The notes under the pieces were generated by a model. That model saw only the letters and a list, made by a program, of their open reading frames with translations, had not been told where the DNA came from and did no database searches. From assembly GCF_017306585.1 (NCBI RefSeq), contig NZ_JAFKIC010000164.1, forward strand, positions 1-33,791: a stretch of 33,791 bases of DNA, written 5' to 3'. The position numbers and the translations under genes are program-made. This DNA is from Mesorhizobium sp. (GTDB taxonomy: Bacteria > Pseudomonadota > Alphaproteobacteria > Rhizobiales > Rhizobiaceae). Of the stretch, positions 25,571 through 33,791 are shown piece by piece (the stretch's first letter is position 1; each line of letters starts with the position of its first letter).

Positions 25571-26110
25571 ATGAAGGCAGCCAAGAAAATCTTCGATCTG
25601 GCCGGCGCGGCGGTGCTCCTGGTGGTCACGTCTCCTGTGCTTTTGCTTGCCGTTATCGCCGTCCGGGCATCATCGCCCGGTCCGGCGATTTTCAGCCAGA
25701 CGCGGGTAGGTCGCGGCGGTGCGCTTTTTCGCTGCCACAAATTGAGGACGATGTACCAGGGGACGCCGTCGCTTCCCACTCACCAGGCGCCGGCCAACGC
25801 CGTGACATCGGCGGGAAAGGTCTTGCGAAAATTCAAGCTCGACGAGTTGCCGCAGTTCTGGAACGTCCTGCGCGGTGAGATGAGCCTTGTCGGGCCGCGC
25901 CCCTGTCTGCCGAGCCAGACGGAATTGATCGAATGCCGGCGGCGGCTGGGGGTTCTGGAGGCGCTTCCCGGCATCACCGGCCTGGCCCAGATCAGGGGCA
26001 TCGATATGTCGAACCCGCGGCTTCTGGCCGAAACCGATGCCACTTATCTCAGGACCGCGTCGCTTTGGCTCGACCTGCGAATCCTGTTCGGCACGCTCTA
26101 TCGCCGTTGA
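25571..26110 (+). CDS. Small monotopic phosphoglycosyl transferase (WbpL-partner/PglC-like)
   Basis: This 179-residue protein is the minimal catalytic form of the bacterial sugar transferase family. It has one N-terminal re-entrant hydrophobic helix (about 9-32), then [48 protein letters not shown] and [12 protein letters not shown]. It would load a sugar-1-phosphate, often a di-N-acetylbacillosamine or FucNAc type in this class, onto undecaprenyl phosphate. The preceding WbpM-class dehydratase and the convergent reductase support a 6-deoxy-HexNAc substrate by inference. Its 3' end overlaps the convergent reductase gene by 13 nt. Confidence 0.92.
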   Translation: MKAAKKIFDLAGAAVLLVVTSPVLLLAVIAVRASSPGPAIFSQTRVGRGGALFRCHKLRTMYQGTPSLPTHQAPANAVTSAGKVLRKFKLDELPQFWNVLRGEMSLVGPRPCLPSQTELIECRRRLGVLEALPGITGLAQIRGIDMSNPRLLAETDATYLRTASLWLDLRILFGTLYRR

Positions 26111-27045
26111 GGGATTGCGGACCGCGCCATCTCGGATAGCCGCTCCAGCGTGTCGGTTTCCGGCTGCCATCCCTCGGACAGAAGCAGGGAGGGATCGCAG
26201 ATTTGCGCCGCCGTCATACTGTCCCAGAATACCCGCTTGCCCAGGAGCGTGGCGGCAGTCCGCATCGGCCCGGCCGGCATGGGGATCAGTCGTGTTGGCC
26301 GGCCGAATCCCCTGCGGAACGCGCCGATGATGGCGGCCACCGAAACCGGCGGGACATCGCTGGCCAGATAAATCGGGCGCAGCGGTCCGGAATGCTGGAG
26401 CAGATGCCATATCGCGCGTGACGCCGATTGCGATGACAGCAGCGAGCGGGTTCCCGTCAATGCGCCCGTCGGCAGCGGCAGGGCCGTATCCGCGACCCGC
26501 ATCAGCGTCGCCAGGTTTCCCTTCATGCCGCTTCCGTAGACGGGGGGCAACCGCAACACGGCGGCGTCGGGACGGCCGTGCGACGCATAGATGTCCAGCA
26601 CGTCGACCTCTGCCTCACGCTTCGAACGTCCGTAGGCGCATTGCGGGTCGGGGATGGTGTCTTCGTCGATCGTCACGCTGACGCGCGCGCCGGCCACGGC
26701 CCGGATCGACGAGAGATGAATGAAGCGTCCGCTTGCCTGAGCTGCTGCCGCCCGCGCCAGTCTCGCGCTCAACTGCACATTGGCCGCGTGGAAGTCGGCC
26801 GCGGCGGCATTGCCCTGGTCATTGTTCAGGCCGGCGCAATGAACAACGTCCGAAACGCCCCTGACAAGCGCCAGGAAGGCTGCGTCCGGCGCGTCGGGGC
26901 CGGGCATCGACATGGCGTCGGTACCCCGATCAAGTCTGTTCGGGTCGCGGGAGGCCAGACGAAGCGGTATGCCGGCCTCGCTAAGCTGGTGGACCACCTG
27001 GCGGCCTATGAAGCCCGTCGCGCCGGTGATCAGAACTTTCATCAT
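26098..27045 (-). CDS. NAD-dependent epimerase/reductase (WbpV-like)
   Basis: This is an extended SDR protein of about 315 residues. It begins MMKVLITGATGFIGRQVV with the NAD(P)-binding GATGFIG. Then come VVHCAGL, HLSSIRAVAG and the active-site segment CAYGRSKREAE (YxxxK). The C-terminal half has RLPPVYGSGMKGNL. SSI(R/K) plus YGRSKxxAE is the look of UDP-4-keto-6-deoxy-HexNAc reductases such as WbpV, which make UDP-FucNAc or UDP-QuiNAc after the WbpM step. That assignment is by similarity and context, not proven. GGTGGTG precedes the ATG pair at 27045/27042. It lies just downstream of the ligase-like gene on the same strand (19-nt gap) and converges on the phosphoglycosyl transferase. Confidence 0.87.
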   Translation of the reverse strand: MMKVLITGATGFIGRQVVHQLSEAGIPLRLASRDPNRLDRGTDAMSMPGPDAPDAAFLALVRGVSDVVHCAGLNNDQGNAAAADFHAANVQLSARLARAAAAQASGRFIHLSSIRAVAGARVSVTIDEDTIPDPQCAYGRSKREAEVDVLDIYASHGRPDAAVLRLPPVYGSGMKGNLATLMRVADTALPLPTGALTGTRSLLSSQSASRAIWHLLQHSGPLRPIYLASDVPPVSVAAIIGAFRRGFGRPTRLIPMPAGPMRTAATLLGKRVFWDSMTAAQICDPSLLLSEGWQPETDTLERLSEMARSAIPQRR

Positions 27046-27064
27046 ATCACCACCCCGGGAACCG

Positions 27065-28375
27065 CTATCGGGTGACCGGCGCAAGTGTCTGGCCTTCCGC
27101 CAACGCAGCCTGGCGGCCTGAAGCAAGATAGGTTCCCGACACCAGGAAGACCATCAGCACCGAGTCCAGAATATCATGGCCGATCAGGATGCCCGCCATT
27201 CCGGCGGTCAGATAGGTGATCAACACGATGACGATCATGGTGGCGCCGAACCGCTCGACCGGATCGATGCTGTTGCGCAAGGTAAGCGTGGCATTCCTGC
27301 CGGCAACCACAAAGATCGCCGCCAGCGTCGCCGCACCCAGGGCTCCTGCTTGCACCAGGGCGGTCAGGAAGCCGTTGTGGAAATGATTGAAGCCCGCATC
27401 CATACCGAACTGATCCCGGAAGCCCTGTTTTATCAGGAACTGTGTGGCACCCACGCCATGTCCGAACAACGGCATCTCCCGAAACGCCTTCAAGCCGATG
27501 TCCCAGAGGGCGACACGCATTCCCAAGGATGTATCGTAGTCGCCCTGCTTCCCAAGCGCGATCCAGTCCGCCCGCAGGAAGTCGAGACGCCCGGATATTA
27601 TGTGGAAACCGGAAAAGGCAATCACGGCGGCGATCGACGCCGTCAGCAGGAACAGGCGAAGGAGGCTGCTTCCTCTCACCCTCTGCTGGTTGATCAGCAG
27701 GACGGTGATGCCCGCGATCAGCAATGCCAGCCAGACAATGCGCGTGCCGGAATAGATGGCGGCGACTGTCCCGCCGATCGCCGCGCAGACGAGTGCCATC
27801 CTGTACCGATCCTCGATGCCCGACACGGCTGCCGTCATACAGACCATCACCGCCAGGCAAAGGACCTCGGCAAACACGATTGCGTTGCCGGCTCCACCTT
27901 CCGCCCGCATGCCAAGCCAATATTGCTGGATGACTGCCAGCAGCAGGGCGCCAAAACAGGCCGCCATGCTGCTGAGCACGACGATGCGCACGAGGGTCGT
28001 TTTCCCTGTGATGCTCCAGGTCGAATAGGAGGTCGGGAAAAACAGGAAGGTAACGAACGGTATAAGGTGCCGCGCATCCCTGACGATCGAGCCGTTCGCG
28101 ACGGAGGCCATCAGATTGGCCGCGCAATAGGCATAGATCGCCACTGTCAGCGCCATCATCGCCCGGTCGGTGTTGAAACGCCTCCTGCCCGAGGCGATCA
28201 GCAGGACGGACGCCAGCCCGCCGCCATTGAACACAAAGCTGACTAGCGACCCCAGCACCGGAGGCGAGAAAAAACACAGAATGGAGAAGTAGACATTGAT
28301 CCGGGAAGGCGTGAAGCGCTGCTTTAAGGACGAAAGCCGGCTCAATTTTTCTGGCTCGCTGTTCCCTGGCTTCAT
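27065..28375 (-). CDS. O-antigen ligase/polymerase family membrane protein
   Basis: This protein of about 436 residues has roughly ten to twelve hydrophobic segments and a large loop with GMRVALWDIGLKAF, PLFGHGVGATQFL and FNHFHNGFLTALVQAG. The G-x-G and HxHN elements are the signature of the Wzy_C/WaaL superfamily. It may attach polymer to lipid A-core or polymerise repeats. The start is ATG 28375, or the GTG at 28381 two codons upstream. A basic N-terminal tail precedes the first helix. It is followed by the WbpV-like reductase, probably in the same transcript. Confidence 0.87.
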   Translation of the reverse strand: MKPGNSEPEKLSRLSSLKQRFTPSRINVYFSILCFFSPPVLGSLVSFVFNGGGLASVLLIASGRRRFNTDRAMMALTVAIYAYCAANLMASVANGSIVRDARHLIPFVTFLFFPTSYSTWSITGKTTLVRIVVLSSMAACFGALLLAVIQQYWLGMRAEGGAGNAIVFAEVLCLAVMVCMTAAVSGIEDRYRMALVCAAIGGTVAAIYSGTRIVWLALLIAGITVLLINQQRVRGSSLLRLFLLTASIAAVIAFSGFHIISGRLDFLRADWIALGKQGDYDTSLGMRVALWDIGLKAFREMPLFGHGVGATQFLIKQGFRDQFGMDAGFNHFHNGFLTALVQAGALGAATLAAIFVVAGRNATLTLRNSIDPVERFGATMIVIVLITYLTAGMAGILIGHDILDSVLMVFLVSGTYLASGRQAALAEGQTLAPVTR

Positions 28376-28381
28376 CGGCAC

Positions 28382-28825
28382 GTTTTCTCAAACGAGATCG
28401 AACCTGCTCGCCTGGAAAATAGTCCTTGCCGTGTGATGCATTTTGCCCGCTTCCGGGGTTGTATAGCGGCTGAATGTTCTCTTCGATAGTACACCACGCC
28501 CGATTGCGGCCGAAAATCGGCCTGCTACGGCTGGACGCCACGTGGCGGCCGCCGCCGTGCACCATCCCAAGGCAATTTTTTCCCTGCGTTTCTTTGGCCG
28601 GACAGGCTGCGGGCAGAAATTTCCGGGTTCCGGCGAAAGCATGGAAAATTCATTCCCGAACGGAACGCTGCCGGGCTCGTCTTGCATTGTTCTGGGGCGC
28701 GTCGATCTGCTAGAACGCCCGCACGAACCACTTTGTGCGGAAACGAAGCCTGAACCGGGCGCAGAGCGCTCGATGATTTGAGGCAAGGTCTTCTGTCGCA
28801 AGGCACGAAAGAACGCTCACAGTCC
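28382..28825. other. 444-nt divergent region upstream of cysD
   Basis: No gene was recognised between the leftward ligase-like gene and cysD. Short stems are present: GGCCGA-AAA-TCGGCC at 28508-28522 and CCGCAC-n10-GTGCGG at 28719-28740. The divergent promoters of the two flanking genes must lie here, but no -35/-10 pair or known cysteine-control site is clear to me. Several overlapping short open frames on both strands have no protein-like features. Confidence 0.4.
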
Positions 28826-29731
28826 ATGACAACTGCGCTTACGCATCTGCAACGGCTCGAAGCCGAGTCCATCCACATATTCCGCGAGGTCGCGGCAGCC
28901 TTCACAAAGCCGGTCATGCTCTATTCGGTCGGCAAGGATTCATCCGTGTTGATGCATCTGGCGATGAAGGCGTTCTACCCCGCCAAGCCTCCATTCCCCT
29001 TCCTTCACGTCGACACCACCTGGAAATTCCGCGAGATGATCGCCTTTCGCGACCAGATGGCGCAAAAGCTTGGCTTCGACCTTCTGGTTCACGTCAACGA
29101 AGACGGCGTGCGCGACAACATCAATCCGTTCGATCACGGCTCCAACACTCACACCCATGTGATGAAGACCGTGGCGTTGCGCCAGGCGCTCGACAAATAT
29201 GGCTTCGATGCCGCCTTCGGCGGGGCTCGCCGCGACGAGGAAAAGTCACGCGCCAAGGAGCGCATTTTCTCGTTCCGCAACGCGCAGCATGTTTGGGATC
29301 CGAAGAACCAGCGGCCCGAAATGTGGAAGATCTTCAACACCCGCATCGCTCAGGGCGAATCCATCCGCGTCTTCCCCTTGTCGAACTGGACCGAGCTCGA
29401 CATCTGGCAGTACATCCTCCAGGAGAACATCCCGATCGTGCCGTTGTACTTCGCCAAGCAGAGGCCGGTTGTCGAGCGCGACGGCATGCTCATCCTCAAG
29501 GACGACGACCGCATGAAGCTCCGCCCCGGCGAGGTCGTCGAAGACCGGCTGGTGCGGTTCCGCACGCTCGGTTGCTATCCGCTGACCGGCGCCATCGAAT
29601 CCGACGCCGATACGCTCGAGGCCATCGTCGGCGAGATGCTGACCGCGCGCACCTCCGAACGGCAGGGGCGCCTGATCGACCGCGATGAAGCCGGCTCGAT
29701 GGAAAAGAAGAAGCGCGAGGGGTATTTCTGA
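28826..29731 (+). CDS. cysD: Sulfate adenylyltransferase subunit 2
   Basis: This 301-residue protein matches CysD in length. Motifs: the PP-loop [13 protein letters not shown] near residue 31, [43 protein letters not shown] and [15 protein letters not shown]. With CysN it forms ATP sulfurylase, making adenosine 5'-phosphosulfate from ATP and sulfate. ATG 28826 ([14 protein letters not shown]) fits the family start; an upstream in-frame TTG at 28778 would add 16 residues without homology. The stop is separated from cysNC by two bases. Confidence 0.96.
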   Translation: MTTALTHLQRLEAESIHIFREVAAAFTKPVMLYSVGKDSSVLMHLAMKAFYPAKPPFPFLHVDTTWKFREMIAFRDQMAQKLGFDLLVHVNEDGVRDNINPFDHGSNTHTHVMKTVALRQALDKYGFDAAFGGARRDEEKSRAKERIFSFRNAQHVWDPKNQRPEMWKIFNTRIAQGESIRVFPLSNWTELDIWQYILQENIPIVPLYFAKQRPVVERDGMLILKDDDRMKLRPGEVVEDRLVRFRTLGCYPLTGAIESDADTLEAIVGEMLTARTSERQGRLIDRDEAGSMEKKKREGYF

Positions 29732-29733
29732 CC

Positions 29734-31671
29734 ATGCGTCACATCATGGCAAAAAGCCTCGCTCCCACGGACGGTGTCCGAGACTATCTGGCCGCCCAGG
29801 AGAAGAAGTCGCTGCTGCGCTTCCTGACCTGCGGCTCCGTCGATGATGGCAAGTCGACCCTGATCGGGCGCCTGCTATCCGACACCAAGCAGATTTTCGA
29901 GGACCAGCTCGCCGCGCTCGAACGCGATTCCCGCAAGCACGGCACTACGGGCGACGATATCGATTTCGCCCTGCTGGTCGACGGGCTGGAAGCCGAGCGC
30001 GAACAGGGCATCACCATCGACGTCGCCTATCGCTTCTTCGCCACGCCGAAGCGCAAGTTCATTGTCGCCGACACGCCCGGCCACGAACAATATACCCGCA
30101 ACATGGCGACCGGCGCCTCGACCGCCGATCTGGCGATCGTGCTTGTCGATGCCCGGCAGGGCGTGCTGCGCCAGACCAGGCGCCATTCGATCATTGCCTC
30201 GCTGCTTGGCATCCGCCATATCGTGCTGGCCGTGAACAAGATCGATCTGGTCGATTTCGATCAGGCCGTGTTCGACCGGATTGTCGAGGACTACCGGAAA
30301 TTCTCGCACGATCTCGGCTTCCAGACCATTGCGCCGATCCCGATGTCCGCCCGCTACGGCGACAATGTCAGCAGCCGGTCCCAGAAAATGAACTGGTATT
30401 CCGGCCCGACACTCATCGAGCATCTCGAAACCGTTTCCGTCGACGAAACCGCCGTCGAACTGCCGTTCCGTTTTCCGGTGCAGTACGTCAATCGTCCCAA
30501 TCTCGACTTTCGCGGCTTCGCTGGAACGATTGCGTCCGGTTCGGTCTCGCGAGGGGACGAGGTTGTCGTCGCCAAGTCCGGCAAATCCTCGCATGTCAAA
30601 CGCATCGTCGCCCATGGTGGCGATCTCAAGCAGGCGGTTGCCGGCCAGGCGATCACGCTGGTTCTGGACGATGAGGTCGAGGTTTCCAGAGGCAACATGC
30701 TGGTGTCGCCGGCTGCCCGGCCCCAGGTCGCGGATCAGTTCGCCGCCAACATCGTCTGGTTCGACGAGCATGCCCTTCTTCCGGGCCGGTCGTACATCCT
30801 GCGCACCGAAACCGACCAGACCAGCGCCACCGTCACCGATCTGAAATACCGCATCAACGTCAACGACTTCGCCCATGAGGCTGCCAAGTCGCTGGAAATG
30901 AACGAAGTCGGCATCTGCAACATCTCGACGCGGGCGCCGATCGCTTTCGACCCCTTCGCCGAGAATCGCGCCACCGGCGCCTTCATCCTGATCGACCGGA
31001 TCAGCAACGCGACGGTCGGCGCCGGCATGATCGTGCACTCGCTGCGGCGCGCCGAAAACATCCACTGGCAGTCGCTTGATGTTGGCAAGCGCGTACGCGC
31101 CGACATGAAGAACCAGCGGCCGGCCGTGTTCTGGTTCACCGGCCTTTCGGGCTCCGGCAAGTCGACCATCGCCAACCTGTTCGAGAAGAAGCTGTTCGCT
31201 ACCGGCCGCCATACCTATATCCTGGATGGTGACAATGTCCGCCACGGTCTCAACCGCGATCTTGGGTTCACGGATGCTGACCGCGTCGAGAACATCCGCC
31301 GTGTCGCCGAAGTGGCCAAGCTGATGGCCGATGCCGGGTTGATCGTCATTGTGTCCTTCATTTCGCCGTTCAGCGCCGAGCGGCGCATGGCCAGGGAATT
31401 GATGGCCGACGGCGAGTTTATCGAGGTGTTCGTGGATACACCTTTCGAGGAATGCGCCAGACGTGATCCGAAGGGCCTTTATGCGCGTGCGCTGAACGGC
31501 GAGATCAAGAATTTCACCGGCGTCGACTCGCCCTATGAGGCCCCGGAAAAGCCGGAGATCCATCTCAAGACGCTCGGCAGGTCGGCGGAAGAGATGGTAG
31601 ATGCACTGGAACACTGGCTGAACGAGCGTGACATTGCCGAAGACCAATATGACAATGGCGGCGGCATCTGA
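29734..31671 (+). CDS. cysNC: Bifunctional sulfate adenylyltransferase subunit 1 / APS kinase
   Basis: This 645-residue fusion is of the NodQ type. The N-terminal GTPase part has [15 protein letters not shown] (about residues 34-48), [21 protein letters not shown] and NKIDL, followed by EF-Tu-like beta domains. The C-terminal APS kinase starts at about residue 460: [16 protein letters not shown] (Walker A), [16 protein letters not shown], then [15 protein letters not shown] and [18 protein letters not shown]. It therefore makes PAPS, the sulfate donor used by sulfotransferases and for assimilation. ATG 29734 or 29746 may start it. In rhizobia such fusions serve Nod factor and surface polysaccharide sulfation as well as housekeeping; which applies here is not visible. 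Confidence 0.95.
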   Translation: MRHIMAKSLAPTDGVRDYLAAQEKKSLLRFLTCGSVDDGKSTLIGRLLSDTKQIFEDQLAALERDSRKHGTTGDDIDFALLVDGLEAEREQGITIDVAYRFFATPKRKFIVADTPGHEQYTRNMATGASTADLAIVLVDARQGVLRQTRRHSIIASLLGIRHIVLAVNKIDLVDFDQAVFDRIVEDYRKFSHDLGFQTIAPIPMSARYGDNVSSRSQKMNWYSGPTLIEHLETVSVDETAVELPFRFPVQYVNRPNLDFRGFAGTIASGSVSRGDEVVVAKSGKSSHVKRIVAHGGDLKQAVAGQAITLVLDDEVEVSRGNMLVSPAARPQVADQFAANIVWFDEHALLPGRSYILRTETDQTSATVTDLKYRINVNDFAHEAAKSLEMNEVGICNISTRAPIAFDPFAENRATGAFILIDRISNATVGAGMIVHSLRRAENIHWQSLDVGKRVRADMKNQRPAVFWFTGLSGSGKSTIANLFEKKLFATGRHTYILDGDNVRHGLNRDLGFTDADRVENIRRVAEVAKLMADAGLIVIVSFISPFSAERRMARELMADGEFIEVFVDTPFEECARRDPKGLYARALNGEIKNFTGVDSPYEAPEKPEIHLKTLGRSAEEMVDALEHWLNERDIAEDQYDNGGGI

Positions 31672-32467
31672 CGACGGGTCGATGCTTGAAGTCTTCGAGC
31701 GGCTCGCTTTGGCCGCAGGACGCGAAGTCATGCGCGTCTTCCATGCCGGCTGCGAGGTAGACCGCAAATCGGACTCATCGCCGGTCACCGAGGCGGATCG
31801 CGAGAGCGAGAAGATTATCCTCGCCGGGCTGCGCGCCGCGTTCCCCGACATTCCGTGCGTGGCTGAAGAAGAAGCCGCCGCCGGTGTCATGCCTGGCGAT
31901 CTAGGCGAAGCCTTCTTCCTCGTCGATCCGCTCGACGGTACCAAGGAGTTCGTCAACCGCCGCACCGATTTCACCGTCAACATCGCGCTTGTCCGCCATG
32001 GAGTGCCGGAGGTCGGTGTTGTTTTCGCGCCCTGCGGCGGCCGTTTCTTTTCCGGCCGGCCGGGCAGGGCGGAATCCCTTGAAATCAATGACGACTACCA
32101 GATCGTCGCTCGCCGGCCGATATCGGTAAGAACGGCGGCGACGCCACTGGCCGTGGTTGCCAGCCGCTCCCACAACACGCCGGAAACCGAAGCCTATATT
32201 CGCGACCTGGGTGCTGCCGAGATCGTCTCCGTTGGATCGTCGTTGAAGTTCTGTCTTCTGGCCAGCGCCGAGGCAGATGTCTATCCGCGCTTCGGCCGGA
32301 CGATGGAATGGGACACCGCGGCCGGCGATGCCGTGCTGCGCGCGGCCGGCGGCATTACGCGCACACTGGACGGCAGACCCTTGACCTACGGCAAGCGCAA
32401 CCAGGCCGACGACTCGGATTTCGCCAATCCGCATTTTATCGCCGGCGGCAAGGCCGCGGCAGGTTAG
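31649..32467 (+). CDS. cysQ: 3'(2'),5'-bisphosphate nucleotidase
   Basis: This protein of about 272 residues is in the inositol-monophosphatase superfamily. Metal-binding motifs are present in order: [33 protein letters not shown] (the DPLDGT core, with the KEF extension typical of CysQ) and [16 protein letters not shown]. CysQ hydrolyses PAP, the by-product of PAPS use, which relieves inhibition of sulfotransferases and reductases. It overlaps the end of cysNC by about 23 nt and so belongs to the same operon. The start may be ATG 31649 or the GTG at 31628. Confidence 0.95.
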   Translation: MTMAAASDDGSMLEVFERLALAAGREVMRVFHAGCEVDRKSDSSPVTEADRESEKIILAGLRAAFPDIPCVAEEEAAAGVMPGDLGEAFFLVDPLDGTKEFVNRRTDFTVNIALVRHGVPEVGVVFAPCGGRFFSGRPGRAESLEINDDYQIVARRPISVRTAATPLAVVASRSHNTPETEAYIRDLGAAEIVSVGSSLKFCLLASAEADVYPRFGRTMEWDTAAGDAVLRAAGGITRTLDGRPLTYGKRNQADDSDFANPHFIAGGKAAAG

Positions 32468-32543
32468 GGCGGCTCCCAGCATTGAGGTGAAAAGCTTTCG
32501 TCGATGGACTATCCTCGATCGGGGGTTCTGAGTCGCGAGTTCA

Positions 32544-33770
32544 ATGTCTCTTTATCAGAAATGTCATGCCGTCATTTTGGGCGGCTTGCCGGTGTGGACC
32601 CGCAATTGGGATGAAATAGTGCTCAGGATGTTGATGGGCCTGCTCGTCATCTCTCCTGCTCTTTCTGCCTTCATCGAAATGTCACCGACGGTCCTGGCGC
32701 TTGTTGGAGCGCTCATGGGCGCTCTCACCCTTTTGACAAAGGGCCCACGCTTTTCCAGGGCAACGATTGACCTCGCCGTTACGTTGGCCGTGCTGTCGGG
32801 TTTTGTCGCGTCGAGCGCCCTGTGGTCGGTCGACACGAGCCGCTCGCTGGGGGCGGCGAAGGACGTGTTCGGCTACTCGGTCGCTGCCGTCCTGCTGTTT
32901 CAAGGCATACTCACGCTTACGGATGACCAATGCGATCGGCTCGCGCGTGTCTCGTTGATCGGCCTGTTGATAGGGCTGGTGTCGGTAGTTGGCTGGGAAT
33001 TGTATTTTGCGTTCTTGACCGAGGACCCGCGATTTGTGGGAAATGTCTTCACCCTGCACAAGATCACGGTCTACGGGGCATTTTTCGCCGTCATGCTGTT
33101 TGCCCAGCCGAAGCCGGTCTGGAAGGGGATTGCGGCGCTCTTTGCCGTGTTGACGTTGCTCTACGGTCAGTCGACCGGTGTCGTTCTGGCGATTGTCTTC
33201 GTTGCGGTAATGTTTTTCATTCCCATGCGGTATCGCCACCGCGCTCTGGTCGGCTTCTTCGCCATCTATCTGTCTCTTGCGCTGATCGCCCCGTTCGTCG
33301 CCTCGCCCGTGTTCGCTATCCTCAAGTCGTTGGGATGGCTGGCCTTCTACCCGGGAACCTTCGCCGCGCGGCTTGACCTCTGGCAGATGATCTCACCCCA
33401 CATCATCGACAGGCTGGTTCTGGGCCACGGCGCGAACACGATGAGAGATGCGGTCGGCGTTGTCGTGAACCCCACATATTATGTGCAAACGGATCTCCCG
33501 AGCGCGCACAACATCGTATTCGACCTGTGGTTCGAGCTGGGGGCGCTGGGCATCATTGCGTATGGGGCGCTGCTGGGAGCGATCATAAGAATGATCCGCG
33601 GTCTGAGCGGCCCCTGCCATTTCATGGCCAGCAATTGCCTGATCGTAAGCGCCTCGCCGATCGCCTACGGATTTGGGCTTGACGTTTTCCGGAATCGCCA
33701 GGGCATGAGTTCCTCGATCTGGCTCTGCGGATGGCCGTTGATGATGGCGTCGAGGGTTTCTGCGAGGTAG
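32544..33770 (+). pseudogene. O-antigen ligase/polymerase family protein, 3' end replaced by IS66 sequence
   Basis: The frame encodes a polytopic protein with about ten hydrophobic segments. The superfamily loop motifs LVLGHGANTMRDA and LPSAHNIVFDLWFELGALG are present, as in Wzy_C/WaaL ligases. Native sequence appears to end near residue 367 (about 33644). From 33645 the DNA reads as the end of an IS66-family element, so the last 41 or so residues (after SNCLIVS) are read from the insertion sequence in the wrong sense. The truncation would remove the last membrane segment or cytosolic tail; whether activity survives is unknown. ATG 32544 starts MSLYQKCHAV, with only a weak ribosome-binding site. 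It lies 76 nt after cysQ. Confidence 0.8.
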
Positions 33771-33791
33771 GCAACGGGATTGACGTCGTTG
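33645..33791. mobile_element. IS66-family insertion sequence, one end (rest outside window)
   Basis: On the plus strand the candidate end begins GTAAGCGCCTCGCC at 33645, matching the GTAAGCG start usual for IS66-family terminal repeats. Twenty bases inward is the stop of a transposase reading on the minus strand. The element interrupts the ligase-like gene. IS66 elements usually make 8-bp target duplications, so GCCTGATC (33637-33644) should recur at the far end beyond the window. Confidence 0.82.
33665..33791 (-). CDS. IS66-family transposase (TnpC), C-terminal 41 residues only
   Basis: Translating the minus strand from the right edge gives NDVNPVAYLAETLDAIINGH, then PQSQIEELMPWRFRK, ending at TAG 33667-33665. 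The NPxxYL, L-x-x-I-x-x-GHPQS and ELxPWxF pattern is the conserved tail of IS66-family DDE transposases. The catalytic part lies outside the window, so intactness cannot be judged. Confidence 0.88.
   Translation of the reverse strand, partial: NDVNPVAYLAETLDAIINGHPQSQIEELMPWRFRKTSSPNP

Noticed and set aside
28508-28522. GGCCGA-AAA-TCGGCC as a riboswitch or attenuator for cysD
   Set aside because: It is a single short stem about 300 nt before the start, with no wider conserved structure that I can recognise.
29875-32088. Very long open frame (737 codons) on the minus strand across cysNC and cysQ
   Set aside because: It is antisense to two clearly recognised genes with intact motifs. The translation is low-complexity in style and has no domain signature, as expected from a high-GC shadow frame.

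Overview
The window reads as part of a large surface-polysaccharide (exopolysaccharide / O-antigen) locus from a GC-rich alphaproteobacterium. A rhizobial, Mesorhizobium-like origin is my best guess, from the high GC, the protein style, the fused CysN-CysC (NodQ-type) protein and the Rhizobiales-type polysaccharide export set. This is an impression from sequence character, not a database result.

Layout, left to right. (1) 1-2049, minus strand: a nucleotide-sugar 6-dehydrogenase cut by the window edge, preceded by a polytopic sugar-phosphate transferase that would start a lipid-linked repeat unit. (2) 2454-4079: two genes that look unrelated to polysaccharide, bioY (biotin uptake) and a divergent metallo-beta-lactamase-fold hydrolase. 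(3) 4210-5352: a GT4 glycosyltransferase. (4) 5725-6862: a tandem pair of small secreted, FecR-like proteins sharing the C-terminal tail QDDD(N/D)AVSR, closed by a strong intrinsic terminator. (5) 6986-13482: a tightly packed operon for polymer assembly and export (PHP-type tyrosine phosphatase, Wza-like export lipoprotein, Wzc-like BY-kinase, a membrane-anchored protein with a possible carbohydrate-binding domain, Wzy-like polymerase). (6) 13600-17022: rmlACBD, making dTDP-L-rhamnose. (7) 17126-22083: a compositionally different module with a two-domain GT4-GT2 glycosyltransferase and a methyltransferase, both visibly AT-rich, plus a Wzt/Wzm ABC exporter. (8) 22437-28375: a membrane-bound dehydratase/epimerase of the CapD/WbpM class, a GT2, a small monotopic phosphoglycosyl transferase, a WbpV-like reductase and an O-antigen-ligase-like membrane protein. 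(9) 28826-32467: cysD, cysNC and cysQ for sulfate activation and PAP recycling. (10) 32544 to the end: a third ligase/polymerase-like membrane protein, interrupted by the end of an IS66-family element whose transposase C-terminus is readable on the minus strand.

How the parts may work together. The locus supports two export routes: a Wzx/Wzy-type route (two initiating transferases, Wza, Wzc, phosphatase, Wzy; no Wzx seen here) and an ABC-transporter route (Wzm/Wzt with its own multidomain glycosyltransferase). dTDP-rhamnose from RmlACBD and a FucNAc-type sugar from the WbpM/WbpV-like pair are plausible building blocks. The adjacent PAPS genes raise the possibility of a sulfated polymer, although no sulfotransferase is visible.

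The most notable points are the tandem FecR-like pair with a conserved tail, the IS66 insertion that truncates a ligase, the embedded AT-rich ABC/GT/methyltransferase island, and a sharp AT-rich patch inside the otherwise GC-rich wzy-like gene. No tRNA, rRNA or CRISPR array was recognised.
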